14,656 nucleotides of DNA from JACDAN01 sp035265935 (GTDB lineage Bacteria; Actinomycetota; Thermoleophilia; Gaiellales; Gaiellaceae): contig DATFOC010000009.1 of assembly GCA_035265935.1 (NCBI GenBank), forward strand, positions 1 through 14,656, given 5' to 3'. Made by a program: the position numbers and the translations under genes. Shown in pieces: positions 5,404 to 12,155 of this stretch. Numbering within the stretch: the stretch's first letter is position 1; every line of letters begins with the position of its first letter. Below the pieces are notes generated by a model. The model did not search any database, had not been told where the DNA came from, and saw only the letters and a program-made list of their open reading frames with translations.

Positions 5404-6545
5404 GAAAGCGAAGGGACGAGCCGCTCGAGCCCGCGCTCGAGCTGCTCGTCCGTCACCGCGAACGACAGCCGCGCCCAGCCGGTGCCTGTGGCGCCGAAGC
5501 CCTCGCCAGGCGCGAGCGCGACCCTCGCCTCGGCGAGCAGCCGCTCTACGGTGACCCCTTCCGGCAGCTCGAGCCAGGCGTAGAAGCTCCCTTCCGAGAC
5601 AGGCGGCGGCACCCGGGTGCTGCTGAGCGCCTCGACCACGTGGTCTCTCCGCGCCTCGTACCGGGCGACCCGTTCCTGCACGGAGTCCTGGGGCCCGGTG
5701 AGCGCGGCGATTGCGGCCTCCTGAACAGCGGCAAAGATCCCTGCCCGCGCGTGATCCTGGAGCAGGTCGACACGCTCCACGATCTCGGCGTTGCCGAGCA
5801 CGAAGCCGAGCCGCCAGCCGGCCATGCCGTAGGTCTTGGACATCGAGAACATCTCGACGCCGACCTCCTTGGCACCCGGCGTCGCGAGGAAGCTCTCCGG
5901 GCTGCGTCCGTCGAACATCAGATCGCCGTACGCGAAGTCGTGGACGACGGCCGCGTCCGTTTCGCGGGCGAAGCGAACTGCCGACTCGAAGACCCCGGCC
6001 GGCGCCGCCGCTGCGCACGGGTTCGACGGGTAGTTGAGGTATGCAGCCGCGACATCCTCGCGAGGGGCCTCGGTCCACGCGGGCGCCCAGCCGGCGGCGG
6101 GGTCGAGCCGGAGCGGGACGAGCTTCGCGGCGGCCAGTGCCAATCCGGAGGGATAGTCGGGGTAACCCGGGTCGGGGAGGAGCACGGTGCTCTCCCGCTC
6201 CGCGAGGACCACCGCCAGCTCGACGAGTGCCGTCTTCGTCCCCGGCACCACTGCGACTTCCGTGTCGGGGTCCAAGTCCACGCCGTACAGCGTCCGGTAC
6301 CGCTCGGCGATCGCCTCGCGGAGCGCGGGAAGCCCTCGGAAGGGCGGGTAGCCGTGCGCGCGATCCTCCCGCGCGACCTCGGCCAGGCGTTCGACGACGT
6401 GCGGTGGTGGCCCGACCTCGGGGTTCCCGCGACCGAGGTCGATCAGCGGCGGCCCGTCCGCGGCGGCCGCTCGCGCCACGCTGGCCAGGAGCTGCGTGAA
6501 GTACTGGGGCGGAAGCCGGTCGAGTCTCGCCGGCCTGGGTCGCAC
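5400..6545 (-). CDS. PLP-dependent class I/II aminotransferase, 381 aa
   Basis: Fold type I landmarks are all present: LGRGNPEVGPPP (37-48), GYPPFRGLPALREAIA, PGTKTALVEL, LNYPSNP (170-176, the Asn that contacts PLP), HDFAYGDL (Asp203 and Tyr206), the Schiff-base Lys in SMSKTYGMAGWRLGF (Lys237) and the C-terminal WARLSF Arg that binds the substrate carboxylate. The closest look is to the LL-diaminopimelate/aspartate-type aminotransferases, including the Bacillus PatA/MtnE-like group. The amino donor cannot be settled from motifs. GTG at 6545 has no Shine-Dalgarno but TAAGAT ends 6 nt upstream, fitting a leaderless start. Length is normal for the family. Confidence 0.93.
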   Translation of the reverse strand: MRPRPARLDRLPPQYFTQLLASVARAAAADGPPLIDLGRGNPEVGPPPHVVERLAEVAREDRAHGYPPFRGLPALREAIAERYRTLYGVDLDPDTEVAVVPGTKTALVELAVVLAERESTVLLPDPGYPDYPSGLALAAAKLVPLRLDPAAGWAPAWTEAPREDVAAAYLNYPSNPCAAAAPAGVFESAVRFARETDAAVVHDFAYGDLMFDGRSPESFLATPGAKEVGVEMFSMSKTYGMAGWRLGFVLGNAEIVERVDLLQDHARAGIFAAVQEAAIAALTGPQDSVQERVARYEARRDHVVEALSSTRVPPPVSEGSFYAWLELPEGVTVERLLAEARVALAPGEGFGATGTGWARLSFAVTDEQLERGLERLVPSLS

Positions 6546-6551
6546 GTGCCG

Positions 6552-6557
6552 ATCTTA
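6552..6557 (-). promoter_or_regulatory. Candidate -10 box, leaderless start of the aminotransferase
   Basis: On the minus strand TAAGAT, 6 nt, then GTG. Same arrangement as at the VOC, thrS and MOSC genes. Confidence 0.4.
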
Positions 6558-6673
6558 GTGCCGGAGCACCGCGATCAACCGCATTGAGGAATGGGGCGCC
6601 GTCGCATACGGGGCATACGGACGGCGAGCCGCGCACTGGGCGAGGCTCGCCATTATTTCTGGGCAGTCGAGTG

Positions 6674-7096
6674 TTACTGCGAGATCCGCTCGACGACCTG
6701 GCCGGTCTCGCTGTCCTCGCCGTGTCGGGCGACGTCGGCCTGGGCGAGAACGCCCACGAGGCGGCCGTCCTCCTCGACGACAGGGAGGCGCCGGACCTGG
6801 TGCTGCGCCATCAGACGAAGCGCCTCGTCGAGGCTCTGCTCCGGGTCGATCGTGACGAGGTCTGTCGAGGCGACCTCCCGAACCGTCGTCGACTCGGGGT
6901 CGCGCCCTTCCGCGACGACGCGGATCGCGATGTCGCGGTCCGTGAGCGTCCCGACCAGCCTGTCGCCTTGGACGATCGGCGCAAGCCCGACGTCCTCGTC
7001 CCGCATCATCTTCGCCGCGTAGGCGACGGGCTTCTCGGCGTCGATCGCGCACGGGTTCTCCGTCATCAAGTCGCGGATCTGGTGAGCTTGTCCCAC
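6674..7096 (-). CDS. CBS-domain pair protein, 140 aa
   Basis: Two CBS motifs fill the protein: IRDLMTENPCAID...GLAPIVQGDRLVGTLTDRDIAIRVV (about 7-61) and VREVASTDLVTID...VRRLPVVEEDGRLVGVLAQADVARHG (about 72-126). Stand-alone pairs form a Bateman module that binds adenine nucleotides (AMP, ATP, SAM), usually as a sensor; the partner here is unknown. GTG at 7096 follows AAGGAG at a good distance, so this start is firm. A 40-codon acidic ORF ends 15 bp upstream, with the Shine-Dalgarno between them, suggesting a two-gene unit. Confidence 0.92.
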   Translation of the reverse strand: MGQAHQIRDLMTENPCAIDAEKPVAYAAKMMRDEDVGLAPIVQGDRLVGTLTDRDIAIRVVAEGRDPESTTVREVASTDLVTIDPEQSLDEALRLMAQHQVRRLPVVEEDGRLVGVLAQADVARHGEDSETGQVVERISQ

Positions 7097-7111
7097 TGAA
7101 GGCTCCTTTCC

Positions 7112-7234
7112 TCAGTCCGCCTGAGGGACGTCCTCCGCGGTTCCGGTCTCCTCCTCGGGGTCCGGCACCGGGGTGCCCTCGGCCTCGTCGTTTCGATCGT
7201 CGTCTCTGGGGTGCTGCGGTACCGTTTCTTCCAT
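7112..7234 (-). CDS. Small acidic protein, 40 aa, upstream of the CBS gene
   Basis: ATG at 7234 (minus strand) to TGA at 7112-7114. The product starts MEETVPQHPRDDD and is almost entirely Asp, Glu, Pro, Thr and Gly, so it is probably unstructured. Support: a clear Shine-Dalgarno (GGGAAGGAGT, 7241-7250) 7-8 nt before the ATG, and tight placement 15 bp before the CBS start. The Shine-Dalgarno lies inside the first codons of divergent thrS, and the two ATGs share CATG (7232-7235). No family is recognised. A GC-rich region can keep such frames open by chance, hence the moderate confidence. Confidence 0.5.
   Translation of the reverse strand: MEETVPQHPRDDDRNDEAEGTPVPDPEEETGTAEDVPQAD
7220..7225 (+). 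promoter_or_regulatory. Candidate -10 box, leaderless start of thrS
   Basis: TACCGT is followed by 7 nt and the thrS ATG at 7233. No Shine-Dalgarno is present before thrS, so a leaderless mRNA is the simplest reading. Confidence 0.4.
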
Positions 7235-9116
7235 GCGCGTACTCCTTCCCGATTCGTCGGAGCTTGAACTTCCCGAGGGCGCGACAGGGTTGGACGCCGC
7301 CGCCGCGATCGGGCCGAAACTCGCTGAACAAGCGGTGCTCGTCCGCTCGAACGGCCGGGTTCAGGACCTGCGGGCGCCGCTCGAGGACGGGCAGCCGATC
7401 CAGATCCTGACCACGCGCGACACGGACGATCCCGACGCGCTCGCGGTGCTCCGCCACTCCGCGGCGCACCTGCTCGCGGAGGCCGTTCGTCGGCTCTACC
7501 CGGGGGTCAAGATCGCGATCGGCCCGCCGGTCGAGAACGGCTTCTACTACGACTTCGAGTTCGCCGAGCCGATCGGTGAGGACGCGCTCGAGCGGATCGA
7601 GGAGGAGATCCGCCGCGAGCTCGCAGAGGGCCGCTCGTGGGCGAGGGAGGAGATTTCCCGCGACGAGGCGCGCAGGCGGTTCGAGGACGAGGGCGAGCCC
7701 TACAAGGTCGAGCTCGTCGACACGGCGGAGGGCGACATCTCGCTCTACACGCAGGGCGGGTTCACCGACCTCTGCCGCGGCCCGCACCTCCAGGACTCGA
7801 AGCCGATCAAGGCACTCAAGCTGACGGGCCTCGCGGGCGCGTACTGGCGCGGGGACGAGAAGAACACGCAGCTCACGCGCATCTACGGCACCGCGTTTTA
7901 CTCTGAGGACGACCTCAACGCCCACCTCGAGCGCATCGAGCAGGCGCACCGTAGGGATCACCGGCGTCTCGGCGTGGACCTCGATCTCGTCCACTTCTCC
8001 GAGCGCTCGCCCGGCTCGCCACTGTGGCATCCGAAGGGGATGGTCATCTGGCAGCAGCTGGAGGAGATCCGACGGCGCGAGAACGCGCGGCGCGGGTACC
8101 TCGAAGTGAAGACGCCGATCATTTACGACGAGACGACGTTCATCACCTCGGGGCATTTCCCGAAGTTCGAGGACCTCATGTTCAAGGTGGAGGTCGATGA
8201 GGACGAGCGCTGGGCGATGAAGGCGATGAACTGCCCCGGCCACATGCTGCTCTTCGGAAGCAAGCTTCGTAGCTATCGCGAGCTGCCCGTCCGGTACGCC
8301 GAACCGGCGCCGCTGCACCGTAACGAGCTCACGGGCACACTCCACGGCTTGCTGCGTGTGCGCCACGTGACACAGGACGACGCGCACATCTTTTGCACCG
8401 AGGAGCAAATTCAGGACGAGATCGCGGACGTCGTCGAGTATGCCCGCTACCTGTACGAGCTCTTCGGAATGACGGCCAGCGCGGAGCTCTCGACACGTCC
8501 CGACAACAAGCTCGGTACGGACGCGCAATGGGACATGACTGAAAGCGCTCTGAGGACGGCGCTGGAGCTAAACGAGATCCGGTACGAGATCGCCGAGGGG
8601 GAGGGCGCCTTTTACGGGCCAAAGATCGATCTGCATATGACGGACGCGCTCGGCCGGAAGTGGCAGATGGGCACGATCCAGCTCGATTCGCAGATGCCGT
8701 CGCGCTTCGGCCTGACTTACATGGGGACCGACAACCAGCAGCACCCGCTCTACGTGGTTCACCGGGCGCTCTACGGGTCATTCGAGCGCTTCATCGGGAT
8801 CCTGATCGAGCACTACGGCGGGGCCTTCCCGCTCTGGCTCGCGCCCGTCCAGGTGCGGATCATCCCGGTCGGCGAGGACCACCGCGAGGCTGCCCGCGCA
8901 CTGGCCGAGAAGCTCTCGGACTTTCGGGTGGAGGTCGACGACTCGGACGAGACCGTCGGCAAGCGGATCCGGAACGCCGAGGTGGAGAAGACCCCGTACA
9001 CGATCGTCTACGGCGACCGCGAGTCGGAAGACGCGCTCGCCGTCCGTGCGCGCGGCGGCGAGCAATCGACACGAAGTCTCGACGAATTGGTGAAAGAACT
9101 GGCTGCTAGTCTGTGA
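7233..9116 (+). CDS. thrS: Threonyl-tRNA synthetase, 627 aa
   Basis: It charges tRNA-Thr. Domains in order: TGS (1-60, MRVLLPDSSELELPEG); editing domain with HSAAH (His75, His79), ENGFYYDFEF and DLCRGPHL (about 179-186), which clears Ser-tRNA-Thr; class II core with SPLWHPKGM (about 262-270), MNCPGH, RNELTGTLHGL, RVRHVTQDDAHIFC and YGPKIDLHMTDALGR; then anticodon-binding domain from WLAPVQVRIIPV. The zinc ligands fall at Cys334, His385 and His510, almost the E. coli numbering. ATG 7233 starts exactly at the TGS domain; an upstream in-frame GTG (7173) would add an unrelated low-complexity tail. No T-box precedes it. It heads the infC-rpmI-rplT-trmH chain. Confidence 0.97.
   Translation: MRVLLPDSSELELPEGATGLDAAAAIGPKLAEQAVLVRSNGRVQDLRAPLEDGQPIQILTTRDTDDPDALAVLRHSAAHLLAEAVRRLYPGVKIAIGPPVENGFYYDFEFAEPIGEDALERIEEEIRRELAEGRSWAREEISRDEARRRFEDEGEPYKVELVDTAEGDISLYTQGGFTDLCRGPHLQDSKPIKALKLTGLAGAYWRGDEKNTQLTRIYGTAFYSEDDLNAHLERIEQAHRRDHRRLGVDLDLVHFSERSPGSPLWHPKGMVIWQQLEEIRRRENARRGYLEVKTPIIYDETTFITSGHFPKFEDLMFKVEVDEDERWAMKAMNCPGHMLLFGSKLRSYRELPVRYAEPAPLHRNELTGTLHGLLRVRHVTQDDAHIFCTEEQIQDEIADVVEYARYLYELFGMTASAELSTRPDNKLGTDAQWDMTESALRTALELNEIRYEIAEGEGAFYGPKIDLHMTDALGRKWQMGTIQLDSQMPSRFGLTYMGTDNQQHPLYVVHRALYGSFERFIGILIEHYGGAFPLWLAPVQVRIIPVGEDHREAARALAEKLSDFRVEVDDSDETVGKRIRNAEVEKTPYTIVYGDRESEDALAVRARGGEQSTRSLDELVKELAASL
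7241..7250 (-). promoter_or_regulatory. Shine-Dalgarno for the 40-codon ORF, inside the thrS 5' end
   Basis: GGGAAGGAGT on the minus strand. On the plus strand the same bases encode thrS residues 3-6 (VLLP), so one stretch serves both strands. Confidence 0.45.
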
Positions 9117-9271
9117 GCCTGCAAGCAGGGGCGCAGCCGTTCCTCACCCTCAGCGGCGTGGAGACGCGAAGCCGGGGGTTCAAGCGAGTCGAGGAAATGT
9201 CTGAAGCCGCTGCGTGCAGCGGTTTTGTCGTTGAGAAGGAGGAGCAGAAGAGCTTGGTGAAGAGCCTTTGA
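9113..9271 (+). CDS. Possible 52-residue ORF bridging thrS and infC
   Basis: GTG at 9113 overlaps the thrS stop as GTGA, and the frame runs without interruption to a TGA at 9269-9271 that overlaps the infC TTG start as TTGA. The product (MSLQAGAQPFLTL..., ending EEQKSLVKSL) resembles no family I know. Both junctions are the 4-nt overlap typical of translational coupling, and infC otherwise lacks a good ribosome binding site. Against it, the frame includes a terminator-like hairpin and could be open by chance in GC-rich DNA. Confidence 0.35.
   Translation: MSLQAGAQPFLTLSGVETRSRGFKRVEEMSEAAACSGFVVEKEEQKSLVKSL
9203..9232 (+). terminator. Terminator or attenuator in the infC leader
   Basis: GAAGCCGCT (9203-9211) can pair with AGCGGTTTT (9218-9226) around a short GC loop, followed by GTCGTT. 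It lies between thrS and infC, so it could separate thrS transcription from the infC-rpmI-rplT part or act as an attenuator, as in the L20-regulated leader known from Bacillus. No alternative antiterminator fold was identified by eye. Confidence 0.5.
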
Positions 9272-9960
9272 GGCCACGGCGGTTTGCCCGACCGGAGCAG
9301 CCACCGCCCGAACCCCAGACGAGGATCAACGAACGGATCCGCGTCCCACAGGTTCGGCTGATCGATGAGGACGGCGCCCAGGTCGGGATCAAAGCCACCA
9401 GCGAAGCCCTCGACTATGCCTACGGCAAGAACCTCGACCTCGTCGAGGTGGCGCCGCAGGCGCAGCCGCCGGTCGCCCGGGTCATGGACTACGGGAAGTA
9501 CCGGTACCAGGAGGAGCAGAAGGCCAAGCAAGCTCGAAAGCACCAGTCCCAGGTTCACGTCAAGGAGATCAAGCTCAGGCCGAAGATCGCCGTCCAGGAC
9601 TACGAGACCAAGAAGGGCCACGTCGTCCGGTTCCTCAACCAGCGCGCGAAGGTCAAGGTCACGATCATGTTCCGCGGGCGGGAGACCACCCATCCGGAGC
9701 GGGGACGCGACCTCCTGATGCGGTTGGCCGAGGACGTCAAGGAGCTCGGAGTGGTCGAGTCGCCGCCGCTCCTCGACGGCCGCAACATGGTCATGGTGCT
9801 CGGGCCCACGAAGAACGCAGGAGTTTCCAAAGATGCCAAAGCAGAAGACATCCAGAGCAGCGAAGAAGCGGTTCAAGCTGACCGGAGCGGGGAAGATCCT
9901 GCGCCGGAAGGGGCCTCAGGCCCACAACCTCGAGAAGAAGTCCGCGAAGCGCAAGCGTAG
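9268..9960 (+). CDS. infC: Translation initiation factor IF-3, 230 aa with C-terminal extension
   Basis: IF-3 binds the 30S subunit, prevents 50S joining and checks the start codon. After a Pro/Arg-rich lead of about 17 residues, TRINERIRVPQVRLIDEDG begins the N-domain, with DLVEVAPQAQPPVARVMDYGKYRY closing it. A Lys-rich linker is followed by KEIKLRPKIAVQDYETK, KVKVTIMFRGRE and NMVMVLGPTKN, where IF-3 usually ends. Here the frame continues about 45 more residues, acidic and Pro-rich, to TAG at 9958-9960 and overlaps rpmI by 128 nt out of frame. TTG at 9268 is the only common start codon after the in-frame TGA at 9232. A weak start codon is a known feature of infC (AUU in E. coli), tied to autoregulation. 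Confidence 0.93.
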   Translation: MRPRRFARPEQPPPEPQTRINERIRVPQVRLIDEDGAQVGIKATSEALDYAYGKNLDLVEVAPQAQPPVARVMDYGKYRYQEEQKAKQARKHQSQVHVKEIKLRPKIAVQDYETKKGHVVRFLNQRAKVKVTIMFRGRETTHPERGRDLLMRLAEDVKELGVVESPPLLDGRNMVMVLGPTKNAGVSKDAKAEDIQSSEEAVQADRSGEDPAPEGASGPQPREEVREAQA

Positions 9961-10042
9961 TTTCCGCCGGCCCGCTTCCCTCTCCGGCAGTGATTACCGC
10001 GAGGTCCTCCGGATGCTCGGCGGCAAGAGAGGCGGTCATTAG
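9833..10042 (+). CDS. rpmI: 50S ribosomal protein L35 (bL35), 69 aa
   Basis: MPKQKTSRAAKKRFKLTGAGKI, LRRKGPQAHNLEKKSAKRKR and the RRPASLS...VLRML tail match bL35 over its full length, including the strongly basic character. A Shine-Dalgarno (GCAGGAG) lies about 9 nt before ATG at 9833, inside the infC coding sequence. The TAG stop directly abuts the rplT ATG. The first 128 nt are read in a second frame as the infC C-terminal tail. Confidence 0.95.
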   Translation: MPKQKTSRAAKKRFKLTGAGKILRRKGPQAHNLEKKSAKRKRSFRRPASLSGSDYREVLRMLGGKRGGH

Positions 10043-10405
10043 ATGGCCCGCGTGAAGCGCTCAGTCGCCGGGCGCAAGAAGCGCCGCAAGGTGCTCGAGG
10101 CGGCCAAGGGCTATGTCGGCATCAAGCACTCCACGTACCGTGCCGCCAAGGAGCAGGTCGAGCACTCGCTCAAATACGCCTATCGCGACCGCAAGGCGCG
10201 CAAGCGCGACATGCGGCGCCTCTGGATCATCCGGATCAACGCGGCCGCGCGTGGCCACGGGCTGTCGTACAACCAGTTCATCGCGGGCTGTCGGCAGGCG
10301 GGGATCGAGCTCGACCGCAAGGTTCTCGCCGAGATCGCCGTGGTCGATCCCGAGGCGTTCGGGAAAATCGCCGAACAGGCGAAGACCGCGCTCGAAAAGA
10401 GCTGA
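10043..10405 (+). CDS. rplT: 50S ribosomal protein L20 (bL20), 120 aa
   Basis: MARVKRSVAGRKKRRKVLEAAKGYVG, YAYRDRKARKRDMRRLWIIRINAAAR, GLSYNQFIAG and IELDRKVLAEIAV are the conserved bL20 blocks, in order and at normal length. bL20 binds 23S rRNA early in 50S assembly and in some bacteria represses its own operon by binding the leader. There is no spacer after rpmI, so translation is probably coupled. The TGA stop overlaps a CTG that is in frame with the downstream DUF2332 gene. Confidence 0.97.
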   Translation: MARVKRSVAGRKKRRKVLEAAKGYVGIKHSTYRAAKEQVEHSLKYAYRDRKARKRDMRRLWIIRINAAARGHGLSYNQFIAGCRQAGIELDRKVLAEIAVVDPEAFGKIAEQAKTALEKS

Positions 10406-10431
10406 CCGCCGAGCTCGAGCGGGCTTTTCTC
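10406..10431 (+). terminator. Weak terminator candidate after rplT
   Basis: CCGC and GCGG surround CGAGCTCGA, followed by GCTTTTCTCC. The stem is only 4 bp, so read-through into the DUF2332 gene is likely. Confidence 0.25.
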
Positions 10432-10440
10432 CACCAGGCG

Positions 10441-11382
10441 GTGCAGTGCGAGCGTAGCGGCTCGCCGCTCTATGCCGAGCTTTGCCGCCGCCTCGCTCTC
10501 GAGCCGGCCGTGCGAGAGATCGTCGACGACAGTCGCTGGGACCGCCCGCTCCAGCTACTCGGCGGCCTGCACTATCTCGCGCTCTCCGAAGGGCTCGACC
10601 CCTGGGGCGACCCGGTTCCGGTGCTCGAGGCGCGACGCGACTGGCTTCGGCGGTTCGTGCACGATCGGGGCGTCCAGACGAACGAAGTCCAGCGCAGCTG
10701 GGTGCTGTTGCCGTGCTTCCTCGACATCTCTCGACGCGCCGGCGTCGAGATCATCGACCTGCTCGAGCTCGGGTCGAGCGCAGGTCTCAATCTCCTCTGG
10801 GACCGGTACCGCTACCGGTACGACGCGGGGAGCTGGGGCGCCGAGAACGCGCCGCTCTCGCTCTCCGGCGAAGAGCGAGGGCCGGTCCCCGCGGAGCTTC
10901 TGCGTCTCGGGCCGCGCGTCCGCCACCGCCGAGGCGTGGACCTCTCGCCGATCGACCTGACTCGTCCACATGACGCGCTGCTCCTGAAGTCCTTCGTCTG
11001 GGCCGATCAGACGGCAAGGCTCGAGCGCCTCGACCGCGCAGTCGAGACCCTTCGCTCGGAGCCCCCGACGCTCGAGCGCGGCGACGCGGTCGAGCGGCTG
11101 CCGGACCTGCTCGCGGAGCGGCAGCTCGGTGCCTTGACGGTCGTGTTCGCGACGGCGGTCATCGGATACCTGGGCAAGGAGGGCCACGACCGGATCGTCG
11201 GGGCGCTCGAGGAGGCCGGCCGGCAGTTTCCGCTGGCTTATCTCTGGACCGCCCGGCCGAGGCCCGACGAGCACGGCTACTGGGGCATCTGGGCCCGGCT
11301 TCTTCCCGATGGGGAGGAGCTGCTGCTCGCGCACGCCGGCTTCCACGGCCAGTGGCTCGAGTGGCTGGGCGCGCCCGAGTGA
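10441..11382 (+). CDS. DUF2332-family protein, 313 aa or 326 aa
   Basis: GSPLYAELCRRLA, LQLLGGLHYLAL, then VEIIDLLELGSSAGLNLLWDRYRYRY (103-128) and HDALLLKSFVWADQ are characteristic of DUF2332. ELGSSAGLNL looks like a Gly-rich SAM-binding loop, so a methyltransferase-like fold is plausible but activity is untested. The first standard start is GTG at 10441, but the in-frame sequence upstream (LTAELERAFLHQAVQCE) fits the helical lead expected before the SPLY block. A CTG at 10402 overlapping the rplT stop as CTGA may be the true start. The stop overlaps the trmH start as GTGA. Confidence 0.85.
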   Translation: MQCERSGSPLYAELCRRLALEPAVREIVDDSRWDRPLQLLGGLHYLALSEGLDPWGDPVPVLEARRDWLRRFVHDRGVQTNEVQRSWVLLPCFLDISRRAGVEIIDLLELGSSAGLNLLWDRYRYRYDAGSWGAENAPLSLSGEERGPVPAELLRLGPRVRHRRGVDLSPIDLTRPHDALLLKSFVWADQTARLERLDRAVETLRSEPPTLERGDAVERLPDLLAERQLGALTVVFATAVIGYLGKEGHDRIVGALEEAGRQFPLAYLWTARPRPDEHGYWGIWARLLPDGEELLLAHAGFHGQWLEWLGAPE

Positions 11383-12110
11383 TCACCTCGCCGTCCAACC
11401 CGCGGCTTCGGCTCGTCCGCCGGCTCGCGGCCCGAAGCCAACGCGACCGCAGCGGGCTGTTCAGTTGTGAGGGCGAAGATCTGGTCGCGGCGGCGCTCGC
11501 GGCCGGACTCGAACCAGTCCATCTTCTGCTGGACGCCGACCGGCCCGTTGACGGTCTCTCCAGCGGAGAGCTCGTCGAGCCTCGGCTGCTCGCAGAAGTC
11601 TCGGTCCTCGGTCACCCGCCGCGAGCGATCGGCGTCTTTCGTCGTGAAGATCTTCCCCGACTCGATGCACGGACTCCACCTCCTGTTGGGCTTGCTCTCT
11701 GGAAGGTTGCCGATCCCGGCAACATCGGCACGCTAGTTCGAGCGGCGGATGGACTCGGGCCGGCGTTCATCGCGCTGTCCGTAGGTTGCGCAGATCCGAC
11801 GGGGCCCAAGGCGCTCAGGGCATCGTCGGGCGCGATCTTCCGCGTCCCGACGGCTGAGTTCGAGGAGGCTCCCGGTCGGCGCGTCGCACTCGTCGCGCAC
11901 GGCAGAAAGCCGCTCCACGAGCTGGATCCCGGCGATGGAACGACCTTTGTGCTCGGCGCGGAGCGAGAAGGGCTCCCCGAGCGGATCCTCGCCGAGTGTG
12001 ACGAAAGCGCAACGATTCGGCTCGAATCAGGCGCGGAGTCGTTGAACGTCGCCATCGCCGGCGCGCTCGCACTGTACGAGTGGCGCCGACGTCTGAGCCC
12101 CGACCGGTAA
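11379..12110 (+). CDS. TrmH/SpoU-family RNA 2'-O-methyltransferase, 243 aa
   Basis: An N-terminal substrate-binding domain starts at MITSPSNPRLRLVRRLAARSQRDRSGLFSCEG and is typical of the 23S rRNA/tRNA SpoU enzymes next to pheS. The SPOUT knot follows with motif 1 (VADPGNIGTLVRAAD, Asn115 and Arg121), motif 2 (VLGAEREGLP, 191-200) and motif 3 (SLNVAIAGALALYE, 221-234). These methylate ribose 2'-OH in rRNA or tRNA with SAM; the exact target is unknown. GTG at 11379 overlaps the DUF2332 stop and places the start where the family begins; the upstream GTG at 11352 adds nine residues that are likely spurious. The last codons lie in a terminator stem. Confidence 0.93.
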   Translation: MITSPSNPRLRLVRRLAARSQRDRSGLFSCEGEDLVAAALAAGLEPVHLLLDADRPVDGLSSGELVEPRLLAEVSVLGHPPRAIGVFRREDLPRLDARTPPPVGLALWKVADPGNIGTLVRAADGLGPAFIALSVGCADPTGPKALRASSGAIFRVPTAEFEEAPGRRVALVAHGRKPLHELDPGDGTTFVLGAEREGLPERILAECDESATIRLESGAESLNVAIAGALALYEWRRRLSPDR

Positions 12111-12138
12111 TGCTGACATGTATTGCCGGTCGGGGCTC
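12095..12138 (+). terminator. 17-bp inverted repeat over the trmH stop codon
   Basis: 12095-12111 pairs with 12122-12138 (one G-U pair) around a 10-nt loop. The left arm contains the last four codons and the stop of trmH. Transcription probably ends here, although no T tract follows. A candidate -10 box for the MOSC gene starts 5 nt after the right arm. Confidence 0.65.
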
Positions 12139-12142
12139 CAGG

Positions 12143-12148
12143 TAAAGT
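12143..12148 (+). promoter_or_regulatory. Candidate -10 box, leaderless start of the MOSC gene
   Basis: TAAAGT is followed by 7 nt and ATG at 12156. No Shine-Dalgarno is seen, and the upstream hairpin leaves no room for a long leader. Confidence 0.4.
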
Positions 12149-12155
12149 CGGCGTG

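Noticed and set aside
5002..6636. 544-codon open frame on the minus strand over the aminotransferase
   Set aside because: Arg/Gly/Ala-rich out-of-frame shadow of the aminotransferase, which has every conserved PLP motif.
7097..7232. T-box or tRNA-dependent leader before thrS
   Set aside because: No specifier loop, no T-box sequence and no terminator between the promoter candidate and the ATG.
6555..8528. 657-codon open frame on the minus strand opposite thrS
   Set aside because: It is the antisense of a complete thrS with all catalytic motifs; its composition is repetitive Arg/Leu/Glu and matches no family.
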